In this document: positions 12,250 to 23,800 of the stretch, piece by piece
Position numbering within the stretch: position 1 is the first letter of the stretch
How the letters are laid out: each line of letters begins with the position of its first letter
Origin: Neckera pumila
Lineage: Eukaryota; Streptophyta; Bryopsida; Hypnales; Neckeraceae
Direction: 5' to 3'
Length of the DNA: 64,000 nt
Assembly: GCA_963969595.1 (NCBI GenBank)
Contig: OZ018410.1
Span: 682,001 to 746,000 of the forward strand
Made by a program: the position numbers and the translations under genes
The notes under the pieces: model-generated
Seen by the model: the letters and a program-made list of their open reading frames with translations, nothing else
Databases searched by the model: none
What the model was told of the DNA's origin: nothing

Positions 12250-13272
12250 CAGTACCAATATTTCCTCTTCCGGTCCTAACACCACAATCGGAAACACAAC
12301 AACACTGAAAATGACAATCAGACCCTCTTCTCCTTCTTCTTTCCGATCAACTTTTCAATCCGGTCTGATTTACTCACATCCGCTCTTAATCCCACCTGAT
12401 TTAGTTTTACCTCTGTTTCACCATCAGAGGGTTTGCCCCTTGATTTTGAGAGTGGCAAGCCTGCCGCTCCTTTCGTGACTTAGAGTGGCTGGAGACCCAC
12501 TTCTCTATTCTCCCATTTCCTACACTAATCCGGATCCGGTTTGATCCTTCACAGCAACCCAGAGGACTCTCCGGATCACCGGTCACTCAAAGACCCCCCG
12601 TACAATCCTCTCATACTACAACGACCTTAGCGCCACGTTCCGTCTGTACGAAGCCAGGCGGTTGCAAGTGAACCCGTCCATTCCAACATCAATTAAAGTC
12701 CTTCTGTTTGCCCACTAAGGCAACAAGATCTCTCAGGAGATCGGACACTCAACCGGGTTTTTCACCCAGGAGTTCTAGCACAACTAAGGAATCCCTCCTT
12801 ATCCGCCTAGCCTAACAACGGCTGTCTCGCACGGGATCCTAAACCTTAGAGATGCTGAGGAACTGAAATCCACTCCCAACGCTTTCACAACCCGCTCATT
12901 TGCACATAAGATCAAAACAAGAACGCCAAAGGGAAAAATCACACCCGCACAAGCATGCGCCTTCCTAACTCCTCACTACACAACCTTGCCATACACGGGA
13001 GAGACTCACAACAAGAGGCCAAGAGAAGACATACACAAAATTTGGGCGAAAAAACTCGCAGCTCCCAAGCAGGGGCTGATTTATATACAACTTGATTACA
13101 GGGCAAAAAGGCCCCTGGAAATCCGCACAGGACATCCGGGTCCGATCCTAACCGGCCAGACCGGGTCAACATCCGATCTAGTCCTAACTATCTTACAAAA
13201 ATTACATTCCTAACTAACTACCTACTCTCCAACTCCCCCACCCACCGTAGGACTCTTGGGTTCCATGGGCAG
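12250..13272. other. Downstream flank of gag-like element 2
   Basis: A CCGG-rich, non-coding flank that shares phrases and order with 4,561-5,661 beside copy 1. No frame here looks real. Confidence 0.5.
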
Positions 13273-14934
13273 TTAGTTGAAGACGTCCGTCAGATTCCTG
13301 CTCCGCTCCCCGGCAGCTGGATCCGGAAGATCTGACCCTGGCGATGAATTCAACTGAATTGGTTGTCTAGGCCCAGGTCTCCGATTACTCTTTCTTGACT
13401 CGGGTGTCTGATCCTTGGGCTCCCTCGGATTCGATCCTCCGGCTACGAACAAATCCGGTAGCGATATGTCCGAGAGGTGGATCTCCCGGGTGTACATGGA
13501 CCCATTCAACTTCCGACTGCTGATGTCCATCTGGTCGGCCGCCTCTCTCGCTGCCACCAAGGATGCTTCCACCCAATCGGTGAAGTCGATCAGGATCCGA
13601 ACTATCCGGGAACCAGATACCTTCTTCTCCTCATGCACCCCTTTGTCAAACAGTTCCGCCTTGACTGCGGTGGATCTGGACTCTCCGAGAGTGTCCTTCA
13701 CCGACTCGGCCACCTTACGAGTTGCTTCCGCCATCTCCCGGACTGCAGTTTTGTCTTCTCTGAGGGCTACCATATCAGCCTTCAAAGTGTTGACTTCCTC
13801 CTGAAGCCGACAAATCTCTCCCTCCTGCCTCCAGTGCTCCTTCGGATCGGACAGATACTGGGCCACCTTACCCGACAAATTACTATCCACCGGTGCACCC
13901 ACCAGATCTCCGACACTGGCGAGGGCCCTCCTCTTGACTTCCCGGTCCGCTCGTATCCCGCACATGATTACCGTCAATTGGTTGAACGGGTCAGTCGGGT
14001 CTTCAGGATTCGGCATCTCCACATCCGGTCCCTGGTCTGAAGTTGACCGGTTGGTAGGAGGGGTTCCTCTCTTGCAAGGAGGCGTCGTCTTCATCCGCTT
14101 CCTCGGCCGGAGTTGCTCCTCCTCTTCTTCTTCTTCTTCTGTCTTGAGTTCAGACCCGGTTTGCTCTTCCTGTTCGTCATCCGAATCCAACTCTCCGTAC
14201 TTCAGGATAGACTCCTGAAGGTTCCACGTCTTCTCCTATGTATCTGTGAGGAGTTGGTTGCGATGGTAGAGGTGGAAGAGATAGGGGCTCAAAGGAGTGG
14301 CCCTACTCTTTCCAATCCTCGTCACCAGCTGGGACACCAGATCGGAAAAGATCCGGGCCCAGTATACTTTCTGTTCCCCGCTCAGGGAACCAAAAATTGT
14401 GTTTCCGATGGTCATCATCACCCTTATCGGCTTCTCCGGGTGGACGATCGGAACCAGGAACTGGAGGAGATTACGGTGCCGGTCGCTCTTGCAATCTGCG
14501 ACCGCATATCCGTCCTTGTTGCTCGGCTCTCCATGAAACTTGTCATGGATGAACTCGTCTTTCCGTCTAGCCATGCCGGAACCTCCCATCCGGAAGTTAT
14601 AAACTTCCCTCCACCTTTTTTCTTCCCATTCGGTTGGGCGGCCCCGGAGCGTGTTGTCGAACTCGTTCAACGCCTTACACTTCAGCTCTCTCACCATCCG
14701 CTCCTCCCTAAACCCCCAGGGTTTTTCCATGAATACGAGACATTCCATCGCGTTGAGATCCTCCATGAGCTCAGACTTGGCCGGTTTCGCCGTAGGAATG
14801 ACCGGAACTACCTTCCAGAGCTTGACATCGGAGGAAGAACTGGGCGCGTCCGGTCTGCTCTTATGTAGCTGGGCATGGACACAAATGGCCACTGGACCCT
14901 TACCGATCGCTTCCTCACTCTCTCCTAGCCGCAC
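13273..14934 (-). pseudogene. Gag-like or unrecognised family, copy 2, one in-frame stop
   Basis: One frame runs from 14,934 to a TAG at 14,238-14,236 and then continues unshifted to a stop at 13,273, about 553 codons. The N-terminal part shares LQFLVPIVHPEKP, GNTIFG and PLSPYLFHLYHR with copy 1 at roughly 40% identity by eye. Aligning the two copies without gaps places the TAG opposite a glutamate codon of copy 1, so it interrupts the protein rather than ending it. Downstream are a long acidic run (about 20 Glu/Asp), a basic RPRKRMK patch and a coiled-coil region around 13,650-13,830. No in-frame ATG precedes the conserved domain; the frame opens with GTG, so the first exon or start is lost. 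Function unknown. Confidence 0.6.
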
Positions 14935-15431
14935 GTCCCGTTCCTCACTTCCTCTCGTCCGATCTCAACTGGAAAACAACACAAAACCTGCAACCCACAT
15001 GCTTTCTACCTTTCCTACACACTCTGACATGCCCGGTCGGAAGCGCACATACATACAATGGCTCTGGCACAGATGGAGGCGTAAAAGCGCTCAAGGTCAG
15101 CTCCAGAAGTCGAGGGAAGTAAAGGAGTGAAAATGAGGACGACCAACCTTTATATAGTCCCAGGACCCCTAGCAGGTCATCATGACCTTATCCAGTATGG
15201 TCCATATCATTCCAATCCAACCCTAATCCGATCTGAGGTAAGATCCGGATGTGATTCCGCTCCTGAATATTAACATTCTGATCGGATCAGATCCAGCTTT
15301 CTCCTTACTGGATTAGCATTGCCTATCTCACGTTTTCTTCTGCCCCTCTAACCGGATACGGATCCTAATTACCCATTTCCGTTCCAATATTTAGATAAGC
15401 AAAGGAAAACCAAAAATTTTGGTTGCGACAG
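14935..15431. other. Upstream flank of gag-like element 2
   Basis: A non-coding, CCGG-rich leader and promoter region for the minus-strand gene, matching 7,597-8,070 in texture. It ends at GGTTGCGACA (15,431), where AT-rich DNA resumes; this may be the element end (TGTCGCAACC read on the minus strand). Confidence 0.4.
15147..15156 (-). promoter_or_regulatory. Candidate TATA box of gag-like element 2
   Basis: TATATAAAGG on the minus strand, about 215 bases upstream of the open frame at 14,934. It fits a plant TATA box and sits inside the GC-richer leader, so it stands out from the local composition. Confidence 0.4.
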
Positions 15432-15820
15432 GAATCTTGAGAATTGGTGCCCATTTGCCATCCTCATTTGGGCCACCATCAGGACCTCGACTTGGCTTTG
15501 CTTGAATTAATTTAGAAAACAACCTCCATTCCATGCTTGTTTGTGCCATCATGGCTCCACTAATTCTATTGCTGAGAGTTGCCGCTTCTTCCCTTTACTC
15601 TACTAGTAGTACATGCAGGAATGCGATGAATTGATACCATGAAAAAACCCGTATAGGCATTTGACTGTTTTCATGTCACTGGTTAAATGCCATTCTACTG
15701 AAAAGTCCCCTACATTCTCCATGACAAGCTTTTTGCCATCTAGATGATTGAGCCTCTATAACTGCTGGAATGGGAGTTTGTTCCAAAATCCATTTCAAAC
15801 ACATGTGACTTTTTTGCCAC
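15432..15820. other. No recognisable gene
   Basis: Mixed-composition DNA with no open frame of note and no repeat that I can match within the window. Confidence 0.4.
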
Positions 15821-17061
15821 TTAACCCCTAAAGGCTTGAGGCATTAGAAGAGATTTGAGGCCTCCAAGAGCCCACAAGATATCATGCGTTCTCGCAGCGT
15901 TCCCACGCTGCGGAACACAGGAAAGCAACTGGGCTAAAGTGGTCGAGAGAGTGCCACATCATTTTCGGGAAAAAAATAAAAATAAAAAAATAAAAAATAA
16001 AAATAAAAATAAAAATTGCTTGGAATGATATATTGGGCAAATTTTTATTTTTTTTTCTTGAAAAAAAATTTCTGACAGCTTGTACCAGCTGTTTACAAAA
16101 TCGGGATAGTATTGGGAATGGGCCTGAAACGGCTCTCTAAAGCCCTCAAATCTCTTCTAATGCCTTTTTTCTGCCAAAAAACACCCAAAACTGCCATTTT
16201 TTTAGCAAAGAGTGAAAAAAAATTAAAAATGTTTTTTTTGCACATTTAGCCATAGAATCTTACATCCAACTAGTATAAATGTGTGGAAAAAATTTCAGAA
16301 TTTTTGACCACATAGATTGCAAGATATCTACGTTTAAAGTGAAAAAAACAAGTTTTTCAACACATTGTGGGACTGGATTTTTTGACTTTGAACATTTTTA
16401 ACTTAAAATCATTGCACTACAAAGTTTTGAGCTTTAAATGTTTATAGTAGAGAATTGAGTTGGCAATCTAACAAAAAAAAAATCAAAAAAACTTAATTTT
16501 CACTATTAAAACAATTGTTAAATAGAAGTAGGTACAAGTTAGAAGGAAAATCTAAAATATTCATATATTTTAGATGGAATTAAAATGTACTAATTCCAAT
16601 GGTGAGATTGTTCTATCAAGTAAATTAAACCATGCCAAAAAAAAAAATGAAAAATTTGAAAAATTGCATTCAGAAATGAGTCCTACAAGTTATTTTTTTC
16701 AAAAAGATGCTCTAACTGCCCGAAAAACAAGAATGTCCAGAACTTTCTCATAACAAGTCCAAATGAAATGAATCAAATCTTTTAAGATAGACAAAAATAT
16801 AATATATGAGAAAAAAAATACCAAAAAAAAAAAAAAATGTGCAAATTTTTTTTTGCTGCCCGCCGTCCCTTGTTTTGAGCTTATTTGGTCATAACTTTTG
16901 TTTCTGGGCACCGATTGTAAAAAAATTATATTCCCACAAAGCTAATCAGCTTTTCTACCTCCAAAAAAAGTTTCAAAAATTCAAGAGAAAATTTCAGCCT
17001 GTAGGTACCTGCCCAAAAACACATTTGTCCTCCAAAGGGACAACGGGCTTTTAGGGATTAA
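15821..17061 (-). repeat. TTAA element family A, copy 3, with a nested insertion
   Basis: It starts TTAACCCCTAAAGG at 15,821 and ends GGGCTTTTAGGGATTAA at 17,061. The total is 1,241 bp. Removing the 319-bp insert and one GC copy leaves about 920 bp, the normal family length. It is reversed relative to copy 1. No coding frame. Confidence 0.75.
15843..16161. mobile_element. Nested 319-bp element with 18-bp terminal inverted repeats
   Basis: The left end ATTAGAAGAGATTTGAGG and the right end CCTCAAATCTCTTCTAAT are perfect inverted repeats, extended by an imperfect second part. Both sides carry GC, and removing the element plus one GC restores the expected family A sequence (GAGGCCTTTTTT). The inside has a GCAGCGTTCCCACGCTGC hairpin (15,895-15,912) and an A-rich run (15,967-16,015). 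No coding capacity; it is a MITE-like insertion younger than its host copy. Confidence 0.75.
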
Positions 17062-17563
17062 AACGTGCCTATGGGCCATGTTTCCCTTTCTAATTGTAGG
17101 GAGAAGAATTTGGGATTACTTTTGAGCAAATTTGGATTGTTGAGTGCTTGATTCATAATTGTAACTACCATCCGATCTTGCTTTTGTTCCTTCACTATTT
17201 CTGCCTCTTCCATTTTGAGTACAAAGACAAGGGGCCCTACATCAACCTCTACAGATATTTGAATGGATATTGAGTAAATTTGAAAGAAAAATATTCAAAT
17301 TGTAATATAAAGGATTGCATGCAATGGTGTGAAGGGGTGACATTCAAGGGCTTTTTTTTTGGCGACATATTGCCAAAGATTTCCAACCATTGTATCTTTC
17401 TCCCTCCCAAATCCGACCTTTGCTGGAGAGACACGCAAGGATTTCACTGTACATCTATAGTGCCCAAAAAAAACACTGGAACTGATATATGAAGTCAAGT
17501 ATCTTTTGTAGTGAACTCTTAGTGCTTCACCATTGATTGTTGTATACTTAGCAAATCCACAAA
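17062..17563. other. No recognisable gene
   Basis: Unassigned DNA between the family A copy and the decayed gene. Small frames on both strands overlap and look accidental. Confidence 0.35.
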
Positions 17564-18900
17564 CAAATTGTTCCCTGGGTTGAGGTGCAAATGTGTTGGC
17601 GTTTTATGCTTCTTGGGTCTTCATCGGGGCTAACAGGAACCTCCCACGAATTACTAGTATGGAAGTATTCACCTACATAGTCTTGCAATTTGGAATTAAG
17701 TTCAATCCTCAGCATGCCCACCTGTAAATTTCCAAGCAAATGTACCAAGAATAACTATAAGCACAATTTCGCAAGGTCCATGAAAACAATACAACAACAA
17801 TCATAGAAAAAGTCAAATTAATGCAAGAAGTATATGCAAAGTCATAAAGGGGAGTTGTGGCACTAACACAGAAAGCAATTGGCATGAATTTGAAATTCAG
17901 GTTCTTATCAACTTGGCGGACACCATTCATCATAATTTGGATTAGTTTATTGTACCTTGAGTGCAGGACTCCATTCTCATCTTCAATAGACAAGATCTCG
18001 TGAGCATCCACAATATCACCTACTGCTTTGAGGTGCCCATATGTTATGCCAGCGGACACCTTCCAAAACTTTGGAGCCTTATGAAAAGATTTCACTTAAG
18101 ACAGCACATGTGGCACTTTGCTCCTTGCGTGCACCAAAGAGTCTCTTGCGTGTGCCATTAAGGGTATGAGCTGAGCGGATGGTAGAGACTGTCTCATAAT
18201 GAAGGAGTTTCATAAAACAAAGCAATAAATTATTCAATTAGCACCAATTTTACATAAAAATTGAAAAAGTGAATTGCAGGGCGTTCTTAGTGGGCTCACC
18301 TGAGCTGTGCCTTCACTTGTTTTGCCCGGCCACCTCCTCTAGCTAAATTTGAAAGGTTCTTCTTTTTTCGTCCTACAATCTTAGAACCTTGCAGTCTTAC
18401 AACCTGCAAGTTTGAAACGGCCAAGTCATTCTAAGTTGTGAGAAGCTCAAGCTCCAGATTCTTGATCCGTGTTTCATAGTTAGCATTCAAGCATTTGGTC
18501 TCCTTTGAAGTGCTTGCTCTTGCATTCTCCACGTCGATGTTCACCTCTGCCAAATGCCGAGCCTTATCTTTGATGTGCATAGAAATCTCTGCATTTAACC
18601 TCAGGAGCCGCATTTAGTAGGCTACATCTACGTTGGGCAAATGATGTTCTTGTGTTGCTGGAAGGTGTTGAAATAGAAACCTATTGTGAGCTCGTCCCAC
18701 CCTCTTTGCTTCAAATCTCGATTCGGCTTCCTCCTTTGCAGCACCCAACCTTTCTACCAAAGCCGCAAAAGCCATCGCATTGTTGCGCATACTCATTCCC
18801 ACTGCAAAGGGATGAAGTATATCCATACAATCCATTGGCACCGTCTCCCACAAAGCAAAGGAGTCCCTCAGGCGATGGCGAGCGAGGTTGTCGATTCAGC
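17564..18900 (-). pseudogene. Decayed three-exon gene, family not recognised
   Basis: Exon one (about 18,900-18,302) encodes an alanine-rich region (ALVERLGAAKEEAESRF) and a coiled coil (ENARASTSKETK, NYETRIKNLELELL). It ends in a basic stretch before an AGGTGAGC donor. Exon two (about 18,171-17,812) encodes KAPKFWKVSAGITYGHLK, VDAHEILSIEDENGVLHSRY and NLNFKFMPIAFCVS. Exon three (about 17,720-17,564), after a TTTACAG acceptor, encodes VGMLRIELNSKLQDYVGEY and SPDEDPRSIKRQ. In-frame stops occur at 18,614 (TAA), 18,431 (TAG) and about 18,096 (TAA). The frame is otherwise kept, so this is a recent pseudogene of a real multi-exon gene, perhaps transposon-borne. I do not recognise the domains. Confidence 0.5.
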
Positions 18901-20034
18901 AGGTGTCCCAAACATCTCTAAGGCTTTGTCATTAACCAAACATACAACTCCAGGTCATAAAACTCTGACACTCTCGAGCTTACCTCGCAGAAACATTTGC
19001 AAAATAGACTGCTGCCGCTGAAGTCCTCTGGCTTCTCCTGCTCTCATGGCGCTTGTTCCTCTGCCGACTCTCCCAATTCTGTAATCGGAATTGTTTATTC
19101 TTTCAATTCTTTTTGGGTTCAATTCTGCAATCCGAATCATTTATTCATTCAATTCTTATTGGATTCAATTTTGCAGCTTCGAATAGAATTGTTGTTGAAG
19201 CTTTTGAGAGGGGTCTTCTTCAAATGTTGTGGTTCACTTCAGCAATCATCCCACGGAAGCTGCGCAAATACAACCAGATGGTTTTGGATGAAGGAGCTCT
19301 GCGTTGCATGTCAACGGGCGTGCGAGTGGAGCCCAATTCTTCAATCATTCAGGCAAGGGTTGACTGCTGTGTATAAAAGCATGTACAGTAATAAATTTTT
19401 GTTGTAGAAGACTAATTCGAAATTATAAACTAATTTAGTGACTACCAAGTATAAATTATAGACTAAATTGGTAAATTATTTTTTTTAATATGAATATATC
19501 AATCTAAATCTGATTAATCACATTCAATGTCTCCCATTGGATCTTGTCCAGCACCCTTAAAAACAATCATTATGATATTTTTCGTAAATGAAGCTTTAAA
19601 TTTTCTATTTATAATAAAATTTTCATCACTTTAGCAAAGAAAAAAATTATAATGATTTTGTACTTCTTACATTCCAAATTTTTTTATTTATCTAATTGTG
19701 AAGATTATTAGTGTAAATTAAACTCATCTATGTTTTTTGAATTATCCCATAGTTCATCTACACCTTAAATTTGTTTATTTGTTTGTTTGTTTGTTTGATA
19801 CCAAAAAGGATGCATGGACATTGTTTCATGACATTTGGACTTATAGTGTGGATTTTTGAATTATTTTTAAATTAAAAAATTGAATCAAATCATTTTCTAT
19901 TTTTGAAATACCATAATTTCCACATTTTATGTTCAAAAGCCACAAAACAAAGTCCTTCTACCTCTTTGCTTCATGGTGTTTCAACTCAAGCTAAATATTG
20001 ATATCTCTATGAATTAAAAAAAATTTAATTAAAA
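18901..20034. other. No recognisable gene; short direct duplication
   Basis: Positions 19,079-19,168 contain two diverged copies of a roughly 45-bp unit (TTTATTCTTTCAATTCTTTT and TTTATTCATTCAATTCTTAT). A (TTTG)n run is at about 19,775-19,800. The rest is AT-rich and empty. Confidence 0.4.
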
Positions 20035-20843
20035 ACTTCTATTGATAAGCTTTGCGGAAATATAAGTTTTTATTCAAATTAGTGCCTAGGAATTTGTCCA
20101 AATAAGCTCAAAACAAGAGAGAAGGGTCAACAATTTTTTTTTAGAAAGTTGAATTTTTTTTTAAATCTCATAGATTATATTTTTGTCTACATCTGAAGCT
20201 TTGATTCATTCCACTTAGTTTTTTAATGAGAAAGTTGTGGACAATCTTGTTTTTTGGACAATTAGAGCATCTTCTTGAAATAATAACTTGTAGGATTTAT
20301 TTTTGAATGCAGTTTTTACAATTATTTAAGAAAAAAAGGTCCACATTGTTTAGTTTTCTTGCTAGAACAATCTAACCATTGGGATGAGTGCATTTTAACT
20401 CCATCTTAGAGATACATTCGTAATTTAGGTTTTCCTTCTATCTCGTACTTACTTCTACTTAACAATTTTTTAAAGAATAAAAATTAATTTTTTTAAATTT
20501 TCTTTAAATCCTAGAATCTCAACTCAACTCTCCACCATAAAGATTTAAAGCTCAAAACGTTGTAATGCAAAAAATTAAAGTTAAGAAGGTTCAAAGTCAA
20601 ATAATCTAGTCCCGCATTGTACTAAAAAAACTTGTTTTTCCACTTTAAACGCAAATATCTTGCAATCTATGCAGTCAAAAATTTTGAAATTTTTTCTTCA
20701 CATTCTCATACTAATTAAGTATAAGATCTTATAGTTCGATGTGCAAAACCAACAACTTTCAAAGTTTTTTACTCTTTGCTTTAAAAATGACAATTTAGAG
20801 TGTTTTTTGGGCTGAAAAAAGGCCTTTGTCCTTTGGGGGTTAA
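20035..20843 (+). repeat. TTAA element family A, copy 2, left end missing
   Basis: The interior matches family A from the GATAAGCTTTG phrase onward, and the copy ends CCTTTGGGGGTTAA at 20,843. The left terminal 100 bases or so are absent. Confidence 0.65.
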
Positions 20844-21890
20844 GTGCAGTTGGGGATGATGCCATCGAATATGCCGCAGTCGCCCTCCAAGTGGGCAAGT
20901 AGCGAGCGTCAGTAGGAATGACCGATCAAGACAGGACACGACAGGACATCACCTACCCTCCGGATGAGGCCGGCAATGCAACCGGCAGGTCGCTCCTCCC
21001 GGACTGCGATGCAGAAAAGCGTAACTTAAAGGACAGCGATGCTCCTTTGGTGCCGTTCGCGGTATGCCTGCGGCTCTGGCTGGCTTTCATGTGATCAAGC
21101 TGGCTTTCATGTCGATCAGGAAAAGGGTTTGCAACCCTCAGCGTTCCGTTAGTATCACGGAAAAAACAGACATATGATCGAGTTAAGTTATATAAACAGA
21201 TATTTATATATTCAACAAGTGAACCAGCGAATGGATAGACGTGACGAAAATAATATTCCAATCTCACATTCCGCCACTTCACCGTCGGTGGCAGGACGAC
21301 TCCGTCCATCTGGGCAAACTGGCTTCCGAATGGGCCGGCTGGCTGCGGGGACTCAACTAGCTAGCTCAGTGCTGGAGTGGTGGCCGGCGTGCTGCGGTTG
21401 CGACTTGCGACTGTGTGCGGGCGAGCTCGTTACTGTTGATGGAGTTGGTGAAAAGCGGGCTCCTTGGACATGCACTGGACGACGTGGACGTTCGCTCGGA
21501 GGACGACGCATGCAAACCGACCTCTCTTGCAAATATTCGGAGAATTACTAGAATACTATGTGTTTCCAAGCGTACAAAAAGCAATCAAAATATAATTAAG
21601 TGGATCCAACATTAGGACACTTGGATGTTTTCCAATGAGTATGGTAGTTGTCAGTTGTGGATGCAAATAAGAGGAAGCTGCCAGACGGGTAGGCAGGACG
21701 GTACAGTTTTCTGTATACCCTCGGTACGGAAAACTTGCACTGAACTTGCATGTACAGTACTGAACTTGTGTATTTCATACATTGGAAGCGGAAGCGGAAT
21801 TCCGAAAATTCTGGAGTGCTTCACAAGTGCCCTCAGTAAGCTTAATGCATTCAGAATTTCAGACCAAGGCCTTTGCAGACTAAGTTAAGG
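20844..21890. other. GC-richer stretch without a recognisable gene
   Basis: The composition is more balanced than the surroundings, and several frames of 65-125 codons overlap on both strands (for example 21,309-20,953 minus). None shows a domain, and their mutual overlap argues against coding. It could be unique host DNA. Confidence 0.35.
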
Positions 21891-21893
21891 TAA

Positions 21894-22013
21894 GAGCAGC
21901 CCCACTCCAACACGGGGAAGCAACTCTTTAAATGTTATGCACCATTGATCTTCTAAGATCAATGGTGCAGAACATTTGAAGAGTCGCTTCCCCGTGTTGG
22001 AGTGGGGCTGCTC
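21894..22013. mobile_element. 120-bp hairpin MITE, Tourist-like, TAA target duplication
   Basis: The element is almost one palindrome. It starts GAGCAGCCCCACTCCAACAC and ends GTGTTGGAGTGGGGCTGCTC, with arms close to 60 bases and a few mismatches. TAA is directly repeated at 21,891-21,893 and 22,014-22,016. The GAGCA...CTCCAAC end and 3-bp TAA/TTA duplication fit Tourist-like PIF/Harbinger MITEs of plants. Confidence 0.75.
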
Positions 22014-22365
22014 TAAAGACAGCGCCATCTATAAGACAGGATTTAGCGGCAGTGCTGTACTTCTGAGATTTCATTCAGCATATAAATGTGAGTCATTTAC
22101 AGGGTACCAATGTACCATCTCTCATTACCCGTCCAGTGAAGCACAGTAGCACACACTCAACAGCAACTTAATTGTGAGTGGACAATGGAGTAATGGAGAC
22201 ATCAATACACCTTGCAGAGCTGCAGCCAAGTATGTCGTCAGTCCACAATAAACAGATATCCGAAAGGATTTGGATTAAGGTGAAAACACCTAAAACAGTC
22301 AAAAATAAGTAATTCAGCATACTATTACATTCAGTAGCAATCACTGGTACTGCCTTCCTCAGACG

Positions 22366-22434
22366 GAATGATGTGGAATATACCACATCATTTCATCGAA
22401 GGGATGAAATGGTGTGGGATATTCCATATCATTC
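22366..22434. repeat. 69-bp imperfect palindrome
   Basis: The left arm GAATGATGTGGAATATACCA and the right arm (read in reverse complement) GAATGATATGGAATATCCCA pair with few mismatches around a short loop at about 22,398-22,402. It could be a tiny foldback MITE; no convincing target duplication is visible. Confidence 0.55.
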
Positions 22435-22685
22435 AGTAACTACAAGGACACTTGGCAAAATTTGTCAGAACTCAAATGGGTTCTTGGATCAGTTACAAGG
22501 TCGCAGCTACACATTGGGGTCAATGGCAAATTAAGTACTTTGAATAAAACTGTAAATAAAATAGCAAAATTATTCAAAATGGCAATCAATTTATAGAGAT
22601 CAATTATCTCAATGCTTGAATTACATCACTTTGATGCGATTGTCATTCATGTTTTGTGTTTCGAAGTGACAAGAGAAGCTCTTCA

Positions 22686-23247
22686 TATACCCATGGGGTG
22701 GTAGGAGGTAGAACAATCCATGTGGGATAAATAAACTAGAATTTGTAGTTCTCAAGCACATAGTTAAGTCAAAAGCAAAGAAATGTGTTGAAAGTAGAAT
22801 TTCAGACCTCATTTATGCATAGTAAAATAACTTTTTTCAAAAAAATTGAACTAAAAAAAGTTCTTAAATGAAGATAAGTTTCACCTCCAAAAATCCGTTT
22901 GACATTTTGAATCTCCAATCAAAACTTATGAACAAATTGGAGAGGGGATTTTTTTAAATGTTAAAGAAAATGTTCATTCCAATCCCTCTCTCAAATTTTT
23001 TCATAACTTTTGATTGGAGATTCAAAATGTCAAACAGATTTTTGGAGGTGAAACTTATTTTCATTTACCAACTTTTTTTAGTTCACATTCTTTTGAAAAA
23101 AGTTATTTTACTATGCATAAATGAGGTCTGAAATTCTACTTTAAACACATTTCTTTGTTTTTGACTTAACTATGTGCTTGAGAACTACAAATTCTAATTT
23201 ATTTATTCCACATGGGTTGTTATACCTCTTACCACCCCATGGATATA
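22686..23247. mobile_element. Foldback element with two arms of about 265 bp
   Basis: The left arm (22,686-22,949, from ACCCATGGGGTGGTAGGAGG) is repeated in inverted orientation as the right arm (22,981-23,247, ending ACCACCCCATGGATATA). About 31 bases separate them. Matching landmarks include CACCTCCAAAAATCCGTTTG / its complement near 23,035 and GACTTAACTATGTGCTTGAG. By eye the arms are near 90% identical. There is no coding frame. A third, single arm is at 25,522-25,795. Confidence 0.75.
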
Positions 23248-23800
23248 TATAGAGTTGTTTTTTCACTTGAAAACCCAAAATATGTTATTGATTGTAAATT
23301 GTTGTAATGCATTACACATTGGATTCTTTGCCAACATCTTTTTCTAGAAACATTTGTTGATTTGTATGTCTGGTTCTAAAGTTAACAAAAGAAAATGGAA
23401 CATACCATAATGTATTGGCACCATTCTGGTACTGAAGCTTACGTTAATTATTTGGGGATGAATTTCATGGATGAGGACTCTAAAGAGGGAAAGGCAACCT
23501 CTTTGAAGGCTACTGAATGTTATGTAGTTGCGAGGCACCATTTTCAAGAAAAAGCATTCTTGTAGTATTAGCAGTTGAAATCATGGAAAAAATTAGAAAT
23601 GACTTGTAATTTCTATGAATATTCAAAGTGGAAGCTCCTTAGGCCATTGAAATCATCACATAGACTTGTCATTGTATTGAAATTTAGAAATCAACAATCA
23701 ATCAATCACAATTAATAAGTATGGAAATAGTTGCACTTTGGGGGACACTTTCACAAGAAGTCAATTGGTAAAAAATGAATCTTTAGACAATTAGGGCACC
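23248..23800. other. No recognisable gene
   Basis: AT-rich DNA between the foldback element and the next TTAA element; nothing recognisable. Confidence 0.4.

Noticed and set aside
14113..14868. 251-codon plus-strand frame
   Set aside because: It is antisense to the conserved N-terminal domain shared by the two gag-like genes, so the minus frame is the real one.
2056..15431. A complete LTR retrotransposon around the gag-like genes
   Set aside because: I could not find a matching pair of LTRs, a primer-binding site or any protease, reverse transcriptase or integrase region.
20953..21551. Genes in the GC-richer stretch on both strands
   Set aside because: Overlapping frames on opposite strands, no domain, and no splice pattern that I could join.
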